A DNA stretch of 64,000 nt from an uncultured Roseateles sp. (GCF_963422335.1 NZ_OY729424.1:1674001-1738000), one strand, 5' to 3'. Positions 32,103-41,005 are shown, counted from the stretch's first letter. Numbers and translations: made by a program. Notes: generated from the sequence alone by a model not told the origin.

Positions 32103-33617
32103 ATGAACGCCAGCACCATGACTTCACAGCTTCTCAGCCCCGCGGCACTGGCCGGCCCCCTGGTGATGGTGGACATGGAGGGCACCAGCCTCAGCGCTGC
32201 CCAGGCCGAGTTCATGCGCCGCCACCAGATCCGCGGTGTCTGCCTGTTCCGCAAGAACCTGGGCACCGAGGCCGAGGTGCGCAAGCTGACGCAAGACCTG
32301 CGCGAGGTGCTGGGCCCGCAGGCGCTGATCGGTCTCGATCAGGAGGGCGGCTCGGTGGTGCGCGCCACCTTCCTGCCACAGGCGCCATCGGCGATGGCCC
32401 TGGGTGCCGCCGATGACGAGGCACTTGCCGAGGAAGTCGGCGCGGCCGTGGCGCGCGGCCTGCGCAGCATAGGCATCAACTGGAATTTCGCGCCGGTGCT
32501 GGATGTCAACAACAACCCGGCCAATCCGGTGATTGCCGAGCGCAGCTTCTCGCAGGACCCGGCCGCCGTGGCGCGCCTGGCTGGCGCCTGGATGTGCGGC
32601 TCGCTGCGCGAGGGCGTGGGCTGCTGCGTCAAGCACTTCCCCGGCCATGGCGACACCCATGTCGATTCGCATCTGGCCCTGCCGACTGTCGACAAGTCGC
32701 GCGCCGAACTCGATGCGCTGGAGCTGGTGCCGTTCAAGGCGCTACAAAGTCAGGCGCCGGCCGTGATGACCGCCCATATCGTCTATCCGCAGATCGACCC
32801 CGAGCATCCGGCCACGCTGTCGAAGAAGGTGCTGGGTGGCATCCTGCGCGACGAGTGGGGCTATGACGGCGTGGTCATCACCGACGCGCTGATGATGAAG
32901 GCCATCTTCGAGCGCTATGGCTACGACCGCGCCGCGGTGATGGCGATACAGGCCGGCGCCGACATGGTGCTGGCCCAGGGCTCGCTGGACGAGCAGGCCG
33001 CCTCGGTGCAGGCGCTGGCCACCGCCTTTGCCAACGGCGCGCTGAGCGCCGAGCAGGGCCTGCGCGCCCGCGCCCGGCTCGATGCGCTGGCCGCCGCCTA
33101 CCCGGTGCGCCATGACGACTATGCCGCCCCGGCGCGCGACAGCGACGACCAGCTGATGCGCCGCGCCTGGGCACGCGGCCTGACCGCACTGGGCGCAGCG
33201 AAGCCCCCGGCCGTGGCCCAGCGCCTGCGCGTCTACACCCAGGCCAGCGTGCCCTGCGACGGCGTGTCCGAGGCCGGGCCCTCGGGCGAGCAGGTGGCCT
33301 CGCTGTTCGCGGGCTTTGCCGATGTCGAACTGCTGGCACTGGACCATATCGATCAGCTGGACTGGGCCCAGGTGCCGCAGGATGGCCGCTTCACCATCCT
33401 TGCGTCCAACCACCGCGCGCGCTATCCCGCCGCCGCGACCGCCTGGCGGCCCGATCTGCATCTGGTGCTGTGGAACCCCTTCCAGGCACTTGACGTGACG
33501 GCGCCCTCCGTCGTCACCTGGGGTTATGCCGATGGCGCGCTGGCCGCGCTGAAGGCCTGGCTGCACGGCGATGCCGCCGCCACGGCCACCTCGCCGGTGG
33601 CATTGACCGCCGCCTGA
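32103..33617 (+). CDS. nagZ: Beta-N-acetylhexosaminidase, glycoside hydrolase family 3 (NagZ-like)
   Basis: Releases GlcNAc from chito-oligosaccharides or from anhydro-muropeptides. 504 residues, longer than the ~340 of E. coli NagZ. The GH3 barrel occupies about residues 1-340, with 'LIGLDQEGGSVVR', 'FAPVLDVNNNPANPVIAERS' and the NagZ loop 'CCVKHFPGHGDTHVDSHLAL' (His general base); the nucleophile Asp is in 'VVITDALMMKAI'. An extra C-terminal domain of about 160 residues follows. There is no signal peptide, so it acts in the cytoplasm on imported sugars. ATG 32103 is used; TTG 32097 is in frame. Confidence 0.92.
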   Translation: MNASTMTSQLLSPAALAGPLVMVDMEGTSLSAAQAEFMRRHQIRGVCLFRKNLGTEAEVRKLTQDLREVLGPQALIGLDQEGGSVVRATFLPQAPSAMALGAADDEALAEEVGAAVARGLRSIGINWNFAPVLDVNNNPANPVIAERSFSQDPAAVARLAGAWMCGSLREGVGCCVKHFPGHGDTHVDSHLALPTVDKSRAELDALELVPFKALQSQAPAVMTAHIVYPQIDPEHPATLSKKVLGGILRDEWGYDGVVITDALMMKAIFERYGYDRAAVMAIQAGADMVLAQGSLDEQAASVQALATAFANGALSAEQGLRARARLDALAAAYPVRHDDYAAPARDSDDQLMRRAWARGLTALGAAKPPAVAQRLRVYTQASVPCDGVSEAGPSGEQVASLFAGFADVELLALDHIDQLDWAQVPQDGRFTILASNHRARYPAAATAWRPDLHLVLWNPFQALDVTAPSVVTWGYADGALAALKAWLHGDAAATATSPVALTAA

Positions 33618-33646
33618 TTCCTTTTCACCTCACCGGGACCTTCGCC

Positions 33647-34960
33647 ATGCAAAGCCCAGCCAGCCCCAAGCGCTCCCCCATCAGCTGGATCTCCAGCCTG
33701 TACTTTGTGCAGGGCATGCAGTTCTTCGTCGTCATGCTGATCGCCGGTCTGATGTTCAAGAATATGGGCGTGGCCAATGACCAGATCGCGCGCTGGACGG
33801 GCTTGCTGGGCATCGCCTGGGCGATCAAGCCGCTGTGGAGTCCGTTCCTGGAGATGGCACGCAGCAAGAAGCTGATCGTCGTGGCGATGCAATTCCTCAG
33901 CGCCGCCGGCCTGGGCCTGATGGCGCTGGCGCTGCAGCTGCCGATGTATTTCGCGGCGGCGATCGCGGTGCTGTTCCTGCTCGCCTATGCCTCGGCCACG
34001 CACGACATCGCCTGCGACGGCCTCTACATGGCCTCGCTGGACGCCAAGCAGCAGGCCGCCTATGCCGGCTGGAACGGAGCCTTCTTCAATGCGTCCAAGT
34101 TCCTGACACTCGGCGGGCTGCTGGTGCTGGCCGGCTATCTGGAGAAACAGATCGGCGTGTTCAACGCCTGGTCGGTGATCTTCGTGCTGCTGGCCGTGCT
34201 GCTGGCCCTGCTGGCCAGCTACAACGCCTGGGCCCTGCCGGGCACGCTGAACACCGACCACGCCGACCTCACCGTCGCCAGCGTGACCAAGACGCTGATC
34301 GAGGTGGTGGCCGACTTCCTGAAGAAGCCCGGCATCTGGATGGCCATCCTGTTCATCGTGCTGTTTCGCTTTGCCGAGGGCCAGGTGCAGACCATAGGTC
34401 CGCTGTTCCTGATCGAGGCCCGCGACAAGGGCGGCCTGGGCCTGACGACCGAGCAGGTCGGCGGCATCTACGGCACGGTGGGCACCGGCGCCTTCCTGGT
34501 CGGCAGCATCCTGGGCGGCTACTTCACCTCCTGGCTGGGCCTGAAGCGGGCCATGCCCATCCTGATCGTGATGATGGCTGTGCCCAATGTCGTCTTCTAC
34601 TATCTCAGCACCCACCTGCCGACCGATATGTTCCACGTCGGCCTGGCCGTCAGCGTCGAGATGTTCGGCTATGGTTTCGGCTTCGTCGGCATGATTCTGT
34701 ACATCATGCAGGCGGTGGCGCCGGGCAGGTTCCAGACCGCCCACTATGCGCTCGGCTCGGGCGTGATGCAGCTGGGCTTCATCCTGTCCAAGACCATCAG
34801 CGGCGACATCCAGGTGGCGATGGGCTACCAGCAATTCTTTCTGTGGACCATTGCTTGCGGCGCCCCGGCTTTGATACTGATGTTCTTCGTCAAGATTCCG
34901 GGCGGCAAGCAGGGCGAGGCCCCGGTCGCGGCCGACGGCAACGCCGCCCAGCAGGCCTGA
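33647..34960 (+). CDS. AmpG-like major-facilitator transporter for amino sugars
   Basis: 437 residues, about 12 membrane helices. 'LGIAWAIKPLWSPFLEMAR' and 'SATHDIACDGLYMASL' match the AmpG/PAT branch of the major facilitator superfamily, which carries GlcNAc-anhydromuropeptides or acetyl-CoA. Its place between nagZ and a glycosidase gene suggests it brings GlcNAc or chito-oligosaccharides across the inner membrane. It might also recycle the products of MltA. The C-terminus is a short polar Gly/Ala tail. It is 30 bases after nagZ and 6 bases before the GH16-like gene. Confidence 0.85.
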   Translation: MQSPASPKRSPISWISSLYFVQGMQFFVVMLIAGLMFKNMGVANDQIARWTGLLGIAWAIKPLWSPFLEMARSKKLIVVAMQFLSAAGLGLMALALQLPMYFAAAIAVLFLLAYASATHDIACDGLYMASLDAKQQAAYAGWNGAFFNASKFLTLGGLLVLAGYLEKQIGVFNAWSVIFVLLAVLLALLASYNAWALPGTLNTDHADLTVASVTKTLIEVVADFLKKPGIWMAILFIVLFRFAEGQVQTIGPLFLIEARDKGGLGLTTEQVGGIYGTVGTGAFLVGSILGGYFTSWLGLKRAMPILIVMMAVPNVVFYYLSTHLPTDMFHVGLAVSVEMFGYGFGFVGMILYIMQAVAPGRFQTAHYALGSGVMQLGFILSKTISGDIQVAMGYQQFFLWTIACGAPALILMFFVKIPGGKQGEAPVAADGNAAQQA

Positions 34961-34966
34961 ACGCTC

Positions 34967-35884
34967 ATGGCTCGTCGCGATCTGCTGCTGCCCGCGCTGC
35001 TGTGCCTGGGTCTGACGAACACGGCGGCCCAGGCCGCCGAGCTCTTTTTCGATGACTTCAGCTATGCCGACACCGCCGCGCTGACCGCCCAGGGCTGGAC
35101 CTTGCGCAGCAAGGCCGGCCATCCGGGCGTGCCCGGCGCGGCCTGGGCCGAGTCGGCCATCACCGTGGTGGACGATGGCCGGCAACACGGCAACCGTCTG
35201 TTGCGCCTGCAGGCCAGCACCGATGGCACCGGCGCCGGCACGCGCCAGGCCCAGCTGTGCCACCAGCGCAAGTATCTGGAAGGCACCTACGCCGCGCGCA
35301 TCCGCTTCACCGACACACCGGTGTCGGGTGTCGATGGCGACCCCATCATCCAGACCTTCTATGCCGTCAGCCCGCTGAGGTTCGACTTCGACCCTCTGTT
35401 CAGCGAGCTTGATTGGGAGTACTTGGCCAATGGCGGCTGGGCCAGCGAGAAGACCAGGCTCTACGGCATCAGCTGGCAGACGGTGCGCCTCGACCCCTGG
35501 CAGTCCCACAACCAGGCGCACGAGGAGTTCGTGCAGCTGGGTGCTGGCGATGGCTGGCATGTGCTGATGATGCAGGTGGCCGAGGGCCGGATCCGCTGGT
35601 TCTTGGACGGGCGCCAGCTGGTCCAGCACGGCGGGCGCAACTACCCCGTCGTGCCGATGAGCATCAACTTCAACCTCTGGTTCTCGCCGGGCGGCCTGCT
35701 GCCGCAGAGCAGCGAGCCCCGCGTCTACCAGCAGGACGTGGATTGGGTGCTGCATGCCCGCAATGTGGTCCTGACGCCCGAGCAGGTGTTGGCCCAGGTG
35801 GGTGCGCTGCGCCAGGCCGGCACCGCGCGGCTGGACCAGGTGCCCCCGGCCCAGCCTGCGCTGGACAGCCGCTGCGACTTCTGA
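34967..35884 (+). CDS. Secreted GH16-like glycosidase
   Basis: 305 residues. A signal peptide (residues 1-23, Leu-rich, cleavage after 'AAQA') is followed by a beta-jellyroll. 'GTYAARIRFTDTP' is the usual first GH16 strand. 'SELDWEYL' supplies the ExDxE catalytic motif (E147, D149, E151), and 'GWHVLMMQVAEGRIRWFLDG' is the later substrate strand. Family 16 acts on beta-glucans, agars or carrageenans, and some members act on chitin-glucan links. In this locus it may open mixed polymers containing GlcNAc. Both carboxylates are intact, so it is likely active; the substrate is unknown. Confidence 0.75.
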   Translation: MARRDLLLPALLCLGLTNTAAQAAELFFDDFSYADTAALTAQGWTLRSKAGHPGVPGAAWAESAITVVDDGRQHGNRLLRLQASTDGTGAGTRQAQLCHQRKYLEGTYAARIRFTDTPVSGVDGDPIIQTFYAVSPLRFDFDPLFSELDWEYLANGGWASEKTRLYGISWQTVRLDPWQSHNQAHEEFVQLGAGDGWHVLMMQVAEGRIRWFLDGRQLVQHGGRNYPVVPMSINFNLWFSPGGLLPQSSEPRVYQQDVDWVLHARNVVLTPEQVLAQVGALRQAGTARLDQVPPAQPALDSRCDF

Positions 35885-35901
35885 GCTTGAATGGAATTGC
35901 G

Positions 35902-36969
35902 ATGAGCACAACGGCATCCCCTCGCCTGGCCTCGGTCGATGCGCTGCGGGGCCTGGCCGTGGCCGCGATGCTGCTGGTCAACAACCCGGGCGACTGGGGC
36001 CATGTCTACGCACCGCTGGAACATGCGGCCTGGCATGGCTGTACGCCCACCGATCTGATCTTCCCCTTCTTCCTGTTCATCGTCGGCGTGTCGCTGGCGC
36101 TGAGTCTGGGCCCGCGGGTCGAGGCCGGAATGCCGCCTGCACCTCTGGCGCGGGGTGTGCTGGAGCGTGCGCTGCGCATCTTCGTGCTCGGTCTGGTGCT
36201 GCACCTGCTCGCCTGGTGGCTGATGCACAAGCCGGAGTTCCGCCTGCTGGGTGTGCTGCAGCGCATAGGCCTGTGTTTTGCACTGACGGGCGGGGTGCTG
36301 CTGTACTGCCGCGCACGCACGCAATGGCTGTTGCTGATGGCGCTGCTGGGCCTGAATGCGGCCTTGCTGCTGGGCGGTGACACGCTGGACAAGGCCGGCA
36401 GCCTGGCCGCGCGCGTCGATACCGCGCTGCTGGGCCGCTTCGCCTACGAATGGAATGGCCAACTGGCCTTCGACCCCGAGGGCATTGTCTCGACCCTGGG
36501 TGCGCTGTGCACCTGCCTGCTGGGCCTGCGCGCCGGCGAGATGCTGCGCCACGGGCGACTGACGCAGCTGGGCCTGCTGGGCGTGGCCGGTCTGCTGCTG
36601 GGCTATGCGCTGACGCCCTGGCTGCCCCTCAACAAGCAGCTGTGGACCAGCAGCTTCGTGCTGTGGACCGGTGGCTGGGCCTGCCTGACCCTGGCCCTGG
36701 CCCATCACCTGGTCGACAAGCGCGGCTGGCCGGCGCTGGGCCGCAGCTTCGGCGTCAATGCGATCGCGGCCTATGCGGGTGCCTGGATGTGCACTGTGCT
36801 GCTGGAGGGGTTTGGCCTGATGGCCCCGCTTTACGCCTGGGCCTTCGGCGGCATTCAGCAGGCCTGGGGCCCGGAGCAGGCCTCGCTGGCCTTTGCCCTG
36901 GTTTTTGTGGGGGTCTGGGCGCTGATCGTGCGCCTGCTGGACCGACGCGGCGTGTACATCAAGGTCTGA
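35902..36969 (+). CDS. nagX: NagX-type membrane protein (HGSNAT-like acyltransferase family)
   Basis: 355 residues, about 10 membrane helices. The N-terminal 'RLASVDALRGLAVAAMLLVN' and the motif 'LEHAAWHGCTPTDLIFPFFL' match NagX and human heparan-glucosaminide N-acetyltransferase; H41 aligns with the acetyl-carrying His of that enzyme. NagX genes recur in GlcNAc loci of gamma- and alphaproteobacteria, but the reaction is unproved: transport or transmembrane acetylation of glucosamine are the candidates. ATG 35902 follows the GH16-like gene by 17 bases. The C-terminus is 'RRGVYIKV'. Confidence 0.88.
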   Translation: MSTTASPRLASVDALRGLAVAAMLLVNNPGDWGHVYAPLEHAAWHGCTPTDLIFPFFLFIVGVSLALSLGPRVEAGMPPAPLARGVLERALRIFVLGLVLHLLAWWLMHKPEFRLLGVLQRIGLCFALTGGVLLYCRARTQWLLLMALLGLNAALLLGGDTLDKAGSLAARVDTALLGRFAYEWNGQLAFDPEGIVSTLGALCTCLLGLRAGEMLRHGRLTQLGLLGVAGLLLGYALTPWLPLNKQLWTSSFVLWTGGWACLTLALAHHLVDKRGWPALGRSFGVNAIAAYAGAWMCTVLLEGFGLMAPLYAWAFGGIQQAWGPEQASLAFALVFVGVWALIVRLLDRRGVYIKV

Positions 36970-37023
36970 GCCTCCGCGGCTAATATTGGCCGACGCTTCT
37001 TTGCTTTCCTCCGGCGCTGCCTC

Positions 37024-37734
37024 ATGACCGACCCCTATTCGATCCGAATGCCTCCCGACATCCAGTCGGTGATGGTCGGCGACCACCAGCTGGTCTTCAT
37101 CGACGACTTCCTGGAGCATCCCGAGGCCCTGGTCGACGCCGCCTGCCAAAGCAGCTTCGAGCCGACACCCGGCTTTGACGAGCGAAAAGGCTATCCCGGT
37201 GTGCGTGCGACAGCGCCAGCGGATTACTCGTCGCAGCTCACCGGGCTGCTTGAGCCTTTGATCAAGCTGAACTTCCAGGTGCCCGAGCCGCTGGCCGTTC
37301 ACAAGAGCGCCTGCTCCTTCTCGCTGACCACCGTACCGCCTGACCGCCTGGGGCCCTTGCAGCGCACGCCGCATTTCGATTCCAGCACGCCCCATCACAT
37401 GGCCGTGCTGCTGTACCTGTGCGGGTCCGAGCACGGCGGGACCGGCTTCTACCGCCACAAGGCCACAGGGCTGCAGCAGATCACGCCCGACACGCTCGAC
37501 CGCTATTCGGATGCCTACTACGCCGAGATCGACCGTCAGCCCCCGCCGCCGCGCTATTTCGACGATTCGGACGAGCACTTCAGCTTCCTGGGCATGATCC
37601 CGGCGCGCTTCAACCGGCTGGTGGTGTATTCCGGCAGCCTGCTGCACACCGCCTGCATCAACCCCGGGCTGAGCATCAGCAGCGATCCCCGCCGGGGGCG
37701 TTTGACGGTCAACACCTTCTACGACTTCTTCTAG
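37024..37734 (+). CDS. DUF6445-like protein with 2OG-Fe(II) oxygenase signature
   Basis: 236 residues, no signal peptide or membrane helix. 'TPHFDSSTPHHMAVLLYL' gives H117 and D119; 'GGTGFYRHKATG' is a typical turn after the HxD strand; 'LVVYSGSLLHTACIN' gives H208; and 'RRGRLTVNTFYDFF' supplies R224/R226. The spacing HxD...H...R is that of a 2-oxoglutarate/iron dioxygenase facial triad. Proteins of this kind are often encoded beside TonB receptors for sugars. The role is unknown; hydroxylation of a protein or sugar is a guess. It is the last gene of the nag run; a terminator follows. Confidence 0.75.
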   Translation: MTDPYSIRMPPDIQSVMVGDHQLVFIDDFLEHPEALVDAACQSSFEPTPGFDERKGYPGVRATAPADYSSQLTGLLEPLIKLNFQVPEPLAVHKSACSFSLTTVPPDRLGPLQRTPHFDSSTPHHMAVLLYLCGSEHGGTGFYRHKATGLQQITPDTLDRYSDAYYAEIDRQPPPPRYFDDSDEHFSFLGMIPARFNRLVVYSGSLLHTACINPGLSISSDPRRGRLTVNTFYDFF

Positions 37735-37747
37735 GTCTCTGGCGGGC

Positions 37748-37776
37748 AAAAAAAAGCCCGGCGGCTGCCGGGCTTT
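37748..37776 (-). terminator. Bidirectional intrinsic terminator between the nag operon and the TonB receptor gene
   Basis: AAAGCCCGGC (37753-37762) pairs with GCCGGGCTTT (37767-37776) around GGCT. On the - strand the stem is followed by eight T residues, a textbook terminator for the TonB receptor gene ending at 37800. On the + strand only TTT follows, which may stop the nag operon less fully. Confidence 0.85.
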
Positions 37777-37799
37777 GCAGGAATCGGACAGAGGCCCGA

Positions 37800-40448
37800 T
37801 CAGAACTTCGCGCTCAGACCGACGCGATAGGTGGCCTCACCCAGGAACGACCAGGCGGGGTAGCCCTCCTTCAGCGAGGCGCGCAGCGTCGTGGCAGCAC
37901 CGGCCGCACCGTACTGGATATCGTCCTTCTTCAGCAGATTGGTCACGTCGAAGCTCAGGCGGAGCTTGTCGTTGATGTTCCAGCCGAAGCTCAGGTCCAG
38001 CGAGCCGAATGCGTCGTGCATGCGGTTGCTGTAGTAGCCGGTCTCGCGCACCATGTACTTGGAGCGCCAGTTGTAGGCCACGCGAGCGGAGTAGGTGGCA
38101 TTTTCCCAGTAGCCCACCAGATTGGCGTTGTGCTTGGACGAGAGGGTGAAGAGGTTCAGCTCGTCCTGATAGCTCTTGCCGGGCGCCGTCGCGTCGGTGT
38201 AGGTGTAGTTGAGCGAGGTGCCGAAGCCGTTGCCGAAGGCATGGTTGATCTGGGCCTCGATACCGTTGATCTTGCCGCCGCCGGCATTCTTGTAGGTATT
38301 GATGGTCCAGTTGTCCTTGCCCGTGTCCGGGCTGACCAGGCCGATCTGCTGGTTGATCAGCGTGTCGGTGGTGACGAAGTTATCGATCTTCTTGTGGAAG
38401 TAGGTCAACGCCACCAGGTTGCCCCGGCCGTAGTAGTACTCGATACCCAGATCGAATTGCTTGGACTCCATGGGCTTGAGGCCGATGTTGCCGAAGGTCA
38501 CCGTCTCATTGCCCGGCAGCGTGTCATGCCAGCCCGCCGTGGAGCCGCCGATGAACATATTGTCGTAGTTCGGGCGGGTGATGGCCTTCGAGGCGGCAAA
38601 GCGCAGCTTCGTCTCCTTGTTCAGGTCGTACACCAGGTTCAAGCTAGGCAGCACGTCGTTGTAGGACGCCTCGGTATTCTTCTTCGTGGTGCTCCAGCCG
38701 CGGTTCGCCTCGACCACATTGGCCAGGTCGCTCGTGCCGTCGTAGGAGTAGGCCGAGGCACTGGCCTTGGTGTGGATGTAGCGCAGGCCGAAGTTGCCAT
38801 GCAGCTGATCCTTCTCGAAGTCGAACATGCCATACAGGGCCGTGTTCTTCTCCTTCAGCTCACCGTAGCCGCCGCGCGACTCCACCCAGCTGCTGACGTT
38901 GGCATTGGCCAGGTCAAACATCGCGGACAGATTGGGCTTGGGCACGCTCCAGCCCGGCGTACCGACGGGCATGGAGCCGTCGAACAGGCTGGCGGTCGGT
39001 GCGGTCACCGCGGTTGCGACGAAGGTGGGGCGGTATTCCGTCTTCGAGAAGGTGTGCGTGGTTGCCCGGGCACCGGTCTTGAACGCGGTCAGCGTGCCCC
39101 AGTTCAGGTCGAAGGTCGCATCGGCCTGGACAAAGTTCTCCTTGTCCTTGTTCGGGCCGCGTGCCGTGGCCCAGGTCTCGGGGCCGGAGGTCGTCGGCAG
39201 ATTGGACAGATTGACGGTCATGTCCGTGCTGGGCGTCATCACGATCTGCTTGCCGGTGGCATCGGTCGTGCCCATCCACTTGGGCATGCCCGGCGCGTTG
39301 CCCCAGCCGACATAGCTGTAGTTGCTGGTCAGCGAGGTGCCGCCGTCGGCCTTGGTGGTGCCGGCCACGGCTTCCAGCTTGAAGCCGTCGGCTTTGTAGG
39401 AGCCGTTCAGCACCAGGCTGTCCGAGCTCATCGTGGCATCGCGTGCCCAGGTCTGCATGAAGGTGCTGGAGGCATTGCTGGCATCCAGCGTGGTCTTCAG
39501 GCACAGCAGGCCCGGATTGGGGTTGGCGAGCTTGCAGGCATTGGTATCAGCGTAGCCCTTGCCCGGGTCCTGCAAGGTGAACGCGTAGTGCGTGGTGTTG
39601 CCGGCCGGAGCCTTGTACTCCAGGCGGGTGTAGTTCAGGCCCAACTCCATGCCTGCGGCCGGACGGGCCTGCAAGGTCAGGTTGACGGCCGAACGTTCCT
39701 TCTCTTGCAGGAAGGTGCCCGGCACCACATCGCCGGACCAGCGGCCGTCGGCTTCGATGCCGCGGCGCATGTAGTCGCCCTTTTGCACCGCACCGGAAAT
39801 CAGTATGCCTATGGTCTTTTCGGGGTTCTTCCAGCTGAACAGCGCCGAGGCTTCCTTGTCCAGGTCGGTGCTGATCGTGCCCTTGCCAAGCTTGACGCTG
39901 GCGAAGCCGGTGCCGGCCGGCAGGTCCAGCGGCTTGCGGGTCTTGACGATCACGGTGCCGCCGATGCCGCCTTCGGTCAGGTCGGCCTGGGAGGTCTTGT
40001 AAACCTCCATGCCGCCAATCAGCTCGGAGGGCAGCAGGGAGTAGTTGAACGAGCGGTCAATCGCCTTCTGGTCATACCAGCCGGTCGAGGCCATGGACTG
40101 GCCGTTCAGCGTGGTGTAGGTCATCTGCGGGTCGGTGCCGCGGATCGACACCGAGGCGCCGACGCCGAAGTCGCGGCCGACCGAGATGCCGGGAATGCGA
40201 CCCAGCGCCTGGCCAACGTCGGCGTCCGGCAGCTTGCCCACGTCCTCGGCGGACACGGCGTCCACCACGGCATTGGCATTCTTCTTGATGTTCACAGCCG
40301 TTTGCAGCGAAGCACGGATGCCGGTGACCACCACCTGCTCAAGCTGATCGGCAGCGGGCTGGGCCTGCGCTTGAGCGTGCAGCGGCAAGGCAATGCCTGC
40401 GATCGCAAATGCAACAGCGGTTGCGACGGGTGTTTTTCTAACCTTCAT
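37800..40448 (-). CDS. TonB-dependent receptor, probably for chito-oligosaccharides
   Basis: 882-residue outer-membrane active transporter. The signal peptide spans residues about 1-27 ('VAFAIAGIALPLHAQA'). 'LEQVVVTGIRASLQTA' is the TonB-box region, the plug domain spans about 45-170 ('GIGGTVIVKTRKPLDL'), and then comes a 22-strand barrel ending in the aromatic 'YRVGLSAKF'. It belongs to the long Caulobacter/Xanthomonas-type receptors linked to carbohydrate loci. ATG 40448 has AGGAG 7 bases upstream. It converges on the nag operon, and its promoter region holds a TTGGTACCAA site like those at nagK. Confidence 0.93.
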   Translation of the reverse strand: MKVRKTPVATAVAFAIAGIALPLHAQAQAQPAADQLEQVVVTGIRASLQTAVNIKKNANAVVDAVSAEDVGKLPDADVGQALGRIPGISVGRDFGVGASVSIRGTDPQMTYTTLNGQSMASTGWYDQKAIDRSFNYSLLPSELIGGMEVYKTSQADLTEGGIGGTVIVKTRKPLDLPAGTGFASVKLGKGTISTDLDKEASALFSWKNPEKTIGILISGAVQKGDYMRRGIEADGRWSGDVVPGTFLQEKERSAVNLTLQARPAAGMELGLNYTRLEYKAPAGNTTHYAFTLQDPGKGYADTNACKLANPNPGLLCLKTTLDASNASSTFMQTWARDATMSSDSLVLNGSYKADGFKLEAVAGTTKADGGTSLTSNYSYVGWGNAPGMPKWMGTTDATGKQIVMTPSTDMTVNLSNLPTTSGPETWATARGPNKDKENFVQADATFDLNWGTLTAFKTGARATTHTFSKTEYRPTFVATAVTAPTASLFDGSMPVGTPGWSVPKPNLSAMFDLANANVSSWVESRGGYGELKEKNTALYGMFDFEKDQLHGNFGLRYIHTKASASAYSYDGTSDLANVVEANRGWSTTKKNTEASYNDVLPSLNLVYDLNKETKLRFAASKAITRPNYDNMFIGGSTAGWHDTLPGNETVTFGNIGLKPMESKQFDLGIEYYYGRGNLVALTYFHKKIDNFVTTDTLINQQIGLVSPDTGKDNWTINTYKNAGGGKINGIEAQINHAFGNGFGTSLNYTYTDATAPGKSYQDELNLFTLSSKHNANLVGYWENATYSARVAYNWRSKYMVRETGYYSNRMHDAFGSLDLSFGWNINDKLRLSFDVTNLLKKDDIQYGAAGAATTLRASLKEGYPAWSFLGEATYRVGLSAKF

Positions 40449-40604
40449 GAACGGCTCCTAGAGCTTGGCCTGTGGATTCGGAACGTGGCCTGTTGAGACT
40501 CAGAATCTGTCGATACGCCCCGGGGCGGCGGCTCGCTAGATCCCCCAATTAAAGCGGCTTGCTACAACCAATGACGTGCCACTGTGCTACCGGGGCATGC
40601 CACT

Positions 40605-40614
40605 TTGGTACCAA
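40605..40614. promoter_or_regulatory. Candidate NagR operator upstream of the TonB receptor gene
   Basis: TTGGTACCAA is a perfect 10-base palindrome 157 bases upstream of the receptor start. Its half-site TTGGTAC also occurs in the nagK promoter (28165-28170 with the preceding T), and TACCAA occurs there at 28141-28146. Two AGTGGCA direct repeats on the - strand lie between this site and the gene. Control by the GntR regulator is inferred. Confidence 0.5.
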
Positions 40615-40975
40615 TTCTGAGCGCTTCGCGAACGCCACGCAACGGGGAAATGGGGTGATTAAGGGATAGCCCTAGGAATCCAATCCAACACCAGTTGGGA
40701 ATTTGCGCGCCAAAGCGTTTGCTATTGGTGCAAACGTGAACGGATCGATAGGCCGGGTCGCTTCCGGCTCCGCCGGGTGTCGGCGTTGTGCTGCCGCCAG
40801 GTGCGCCGATGGCGCGTGCAGTTGGGCAATACCAGTCGTGGGCCAGTCGCAACTCAGGCGGCTGGCGCGCCCTGGTCGGCGCTGGCGCAGTGGTGTGTCG
40901 TGCGGCTGTCACGCCGTGGCCTCAGAATGATGGGCTTGCTTCGGTCAGGGTTCAGTCAAATCTTTTTCGCCAGCA
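40615..40975. other. Intergenic stretch without a recognised gene
   Basis: About 360 bases lie between the receptor control region and the tRNA promoter. Several short overlapping frames exist on both strands, but none has a ribosome site, a plausible composition or a recognisable domain. The base composition around 40600-40720 is less GC-rich than the neighbours. I see no repeat, tRNA or clear hairpin in it. Confidence 0.5.
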
Positions 40976-41005
40976 TTGTGGATTTTCTGAAAACCCTGTT
41001 ATAGT
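40976..41005 (+). promoter_or_regulatory. Promoter of the tRNA-tuf operon
   Basis: TTGTGG (40976-40981) and TATAGT (41000-41005) are 18 bases apart; the -10 matches consensus at five of six positions. A GC-rich discriminator (CTGAGGC) follows, as expected for a stringently controlled stable-RNA promoter. Transcription would start about 8 bases upstream of tRNA-Tyr. Confidence 0.65.

Noticed and set aside
40567..40590. Sigma-54-like site (TGGCACG, then TTGG) on the - strand upstream of the TonB receptor
   Set aside because: The distance between the GG and GC elements is off by one base and the GC is GT; no enhancer-binding protein gene is nearby.
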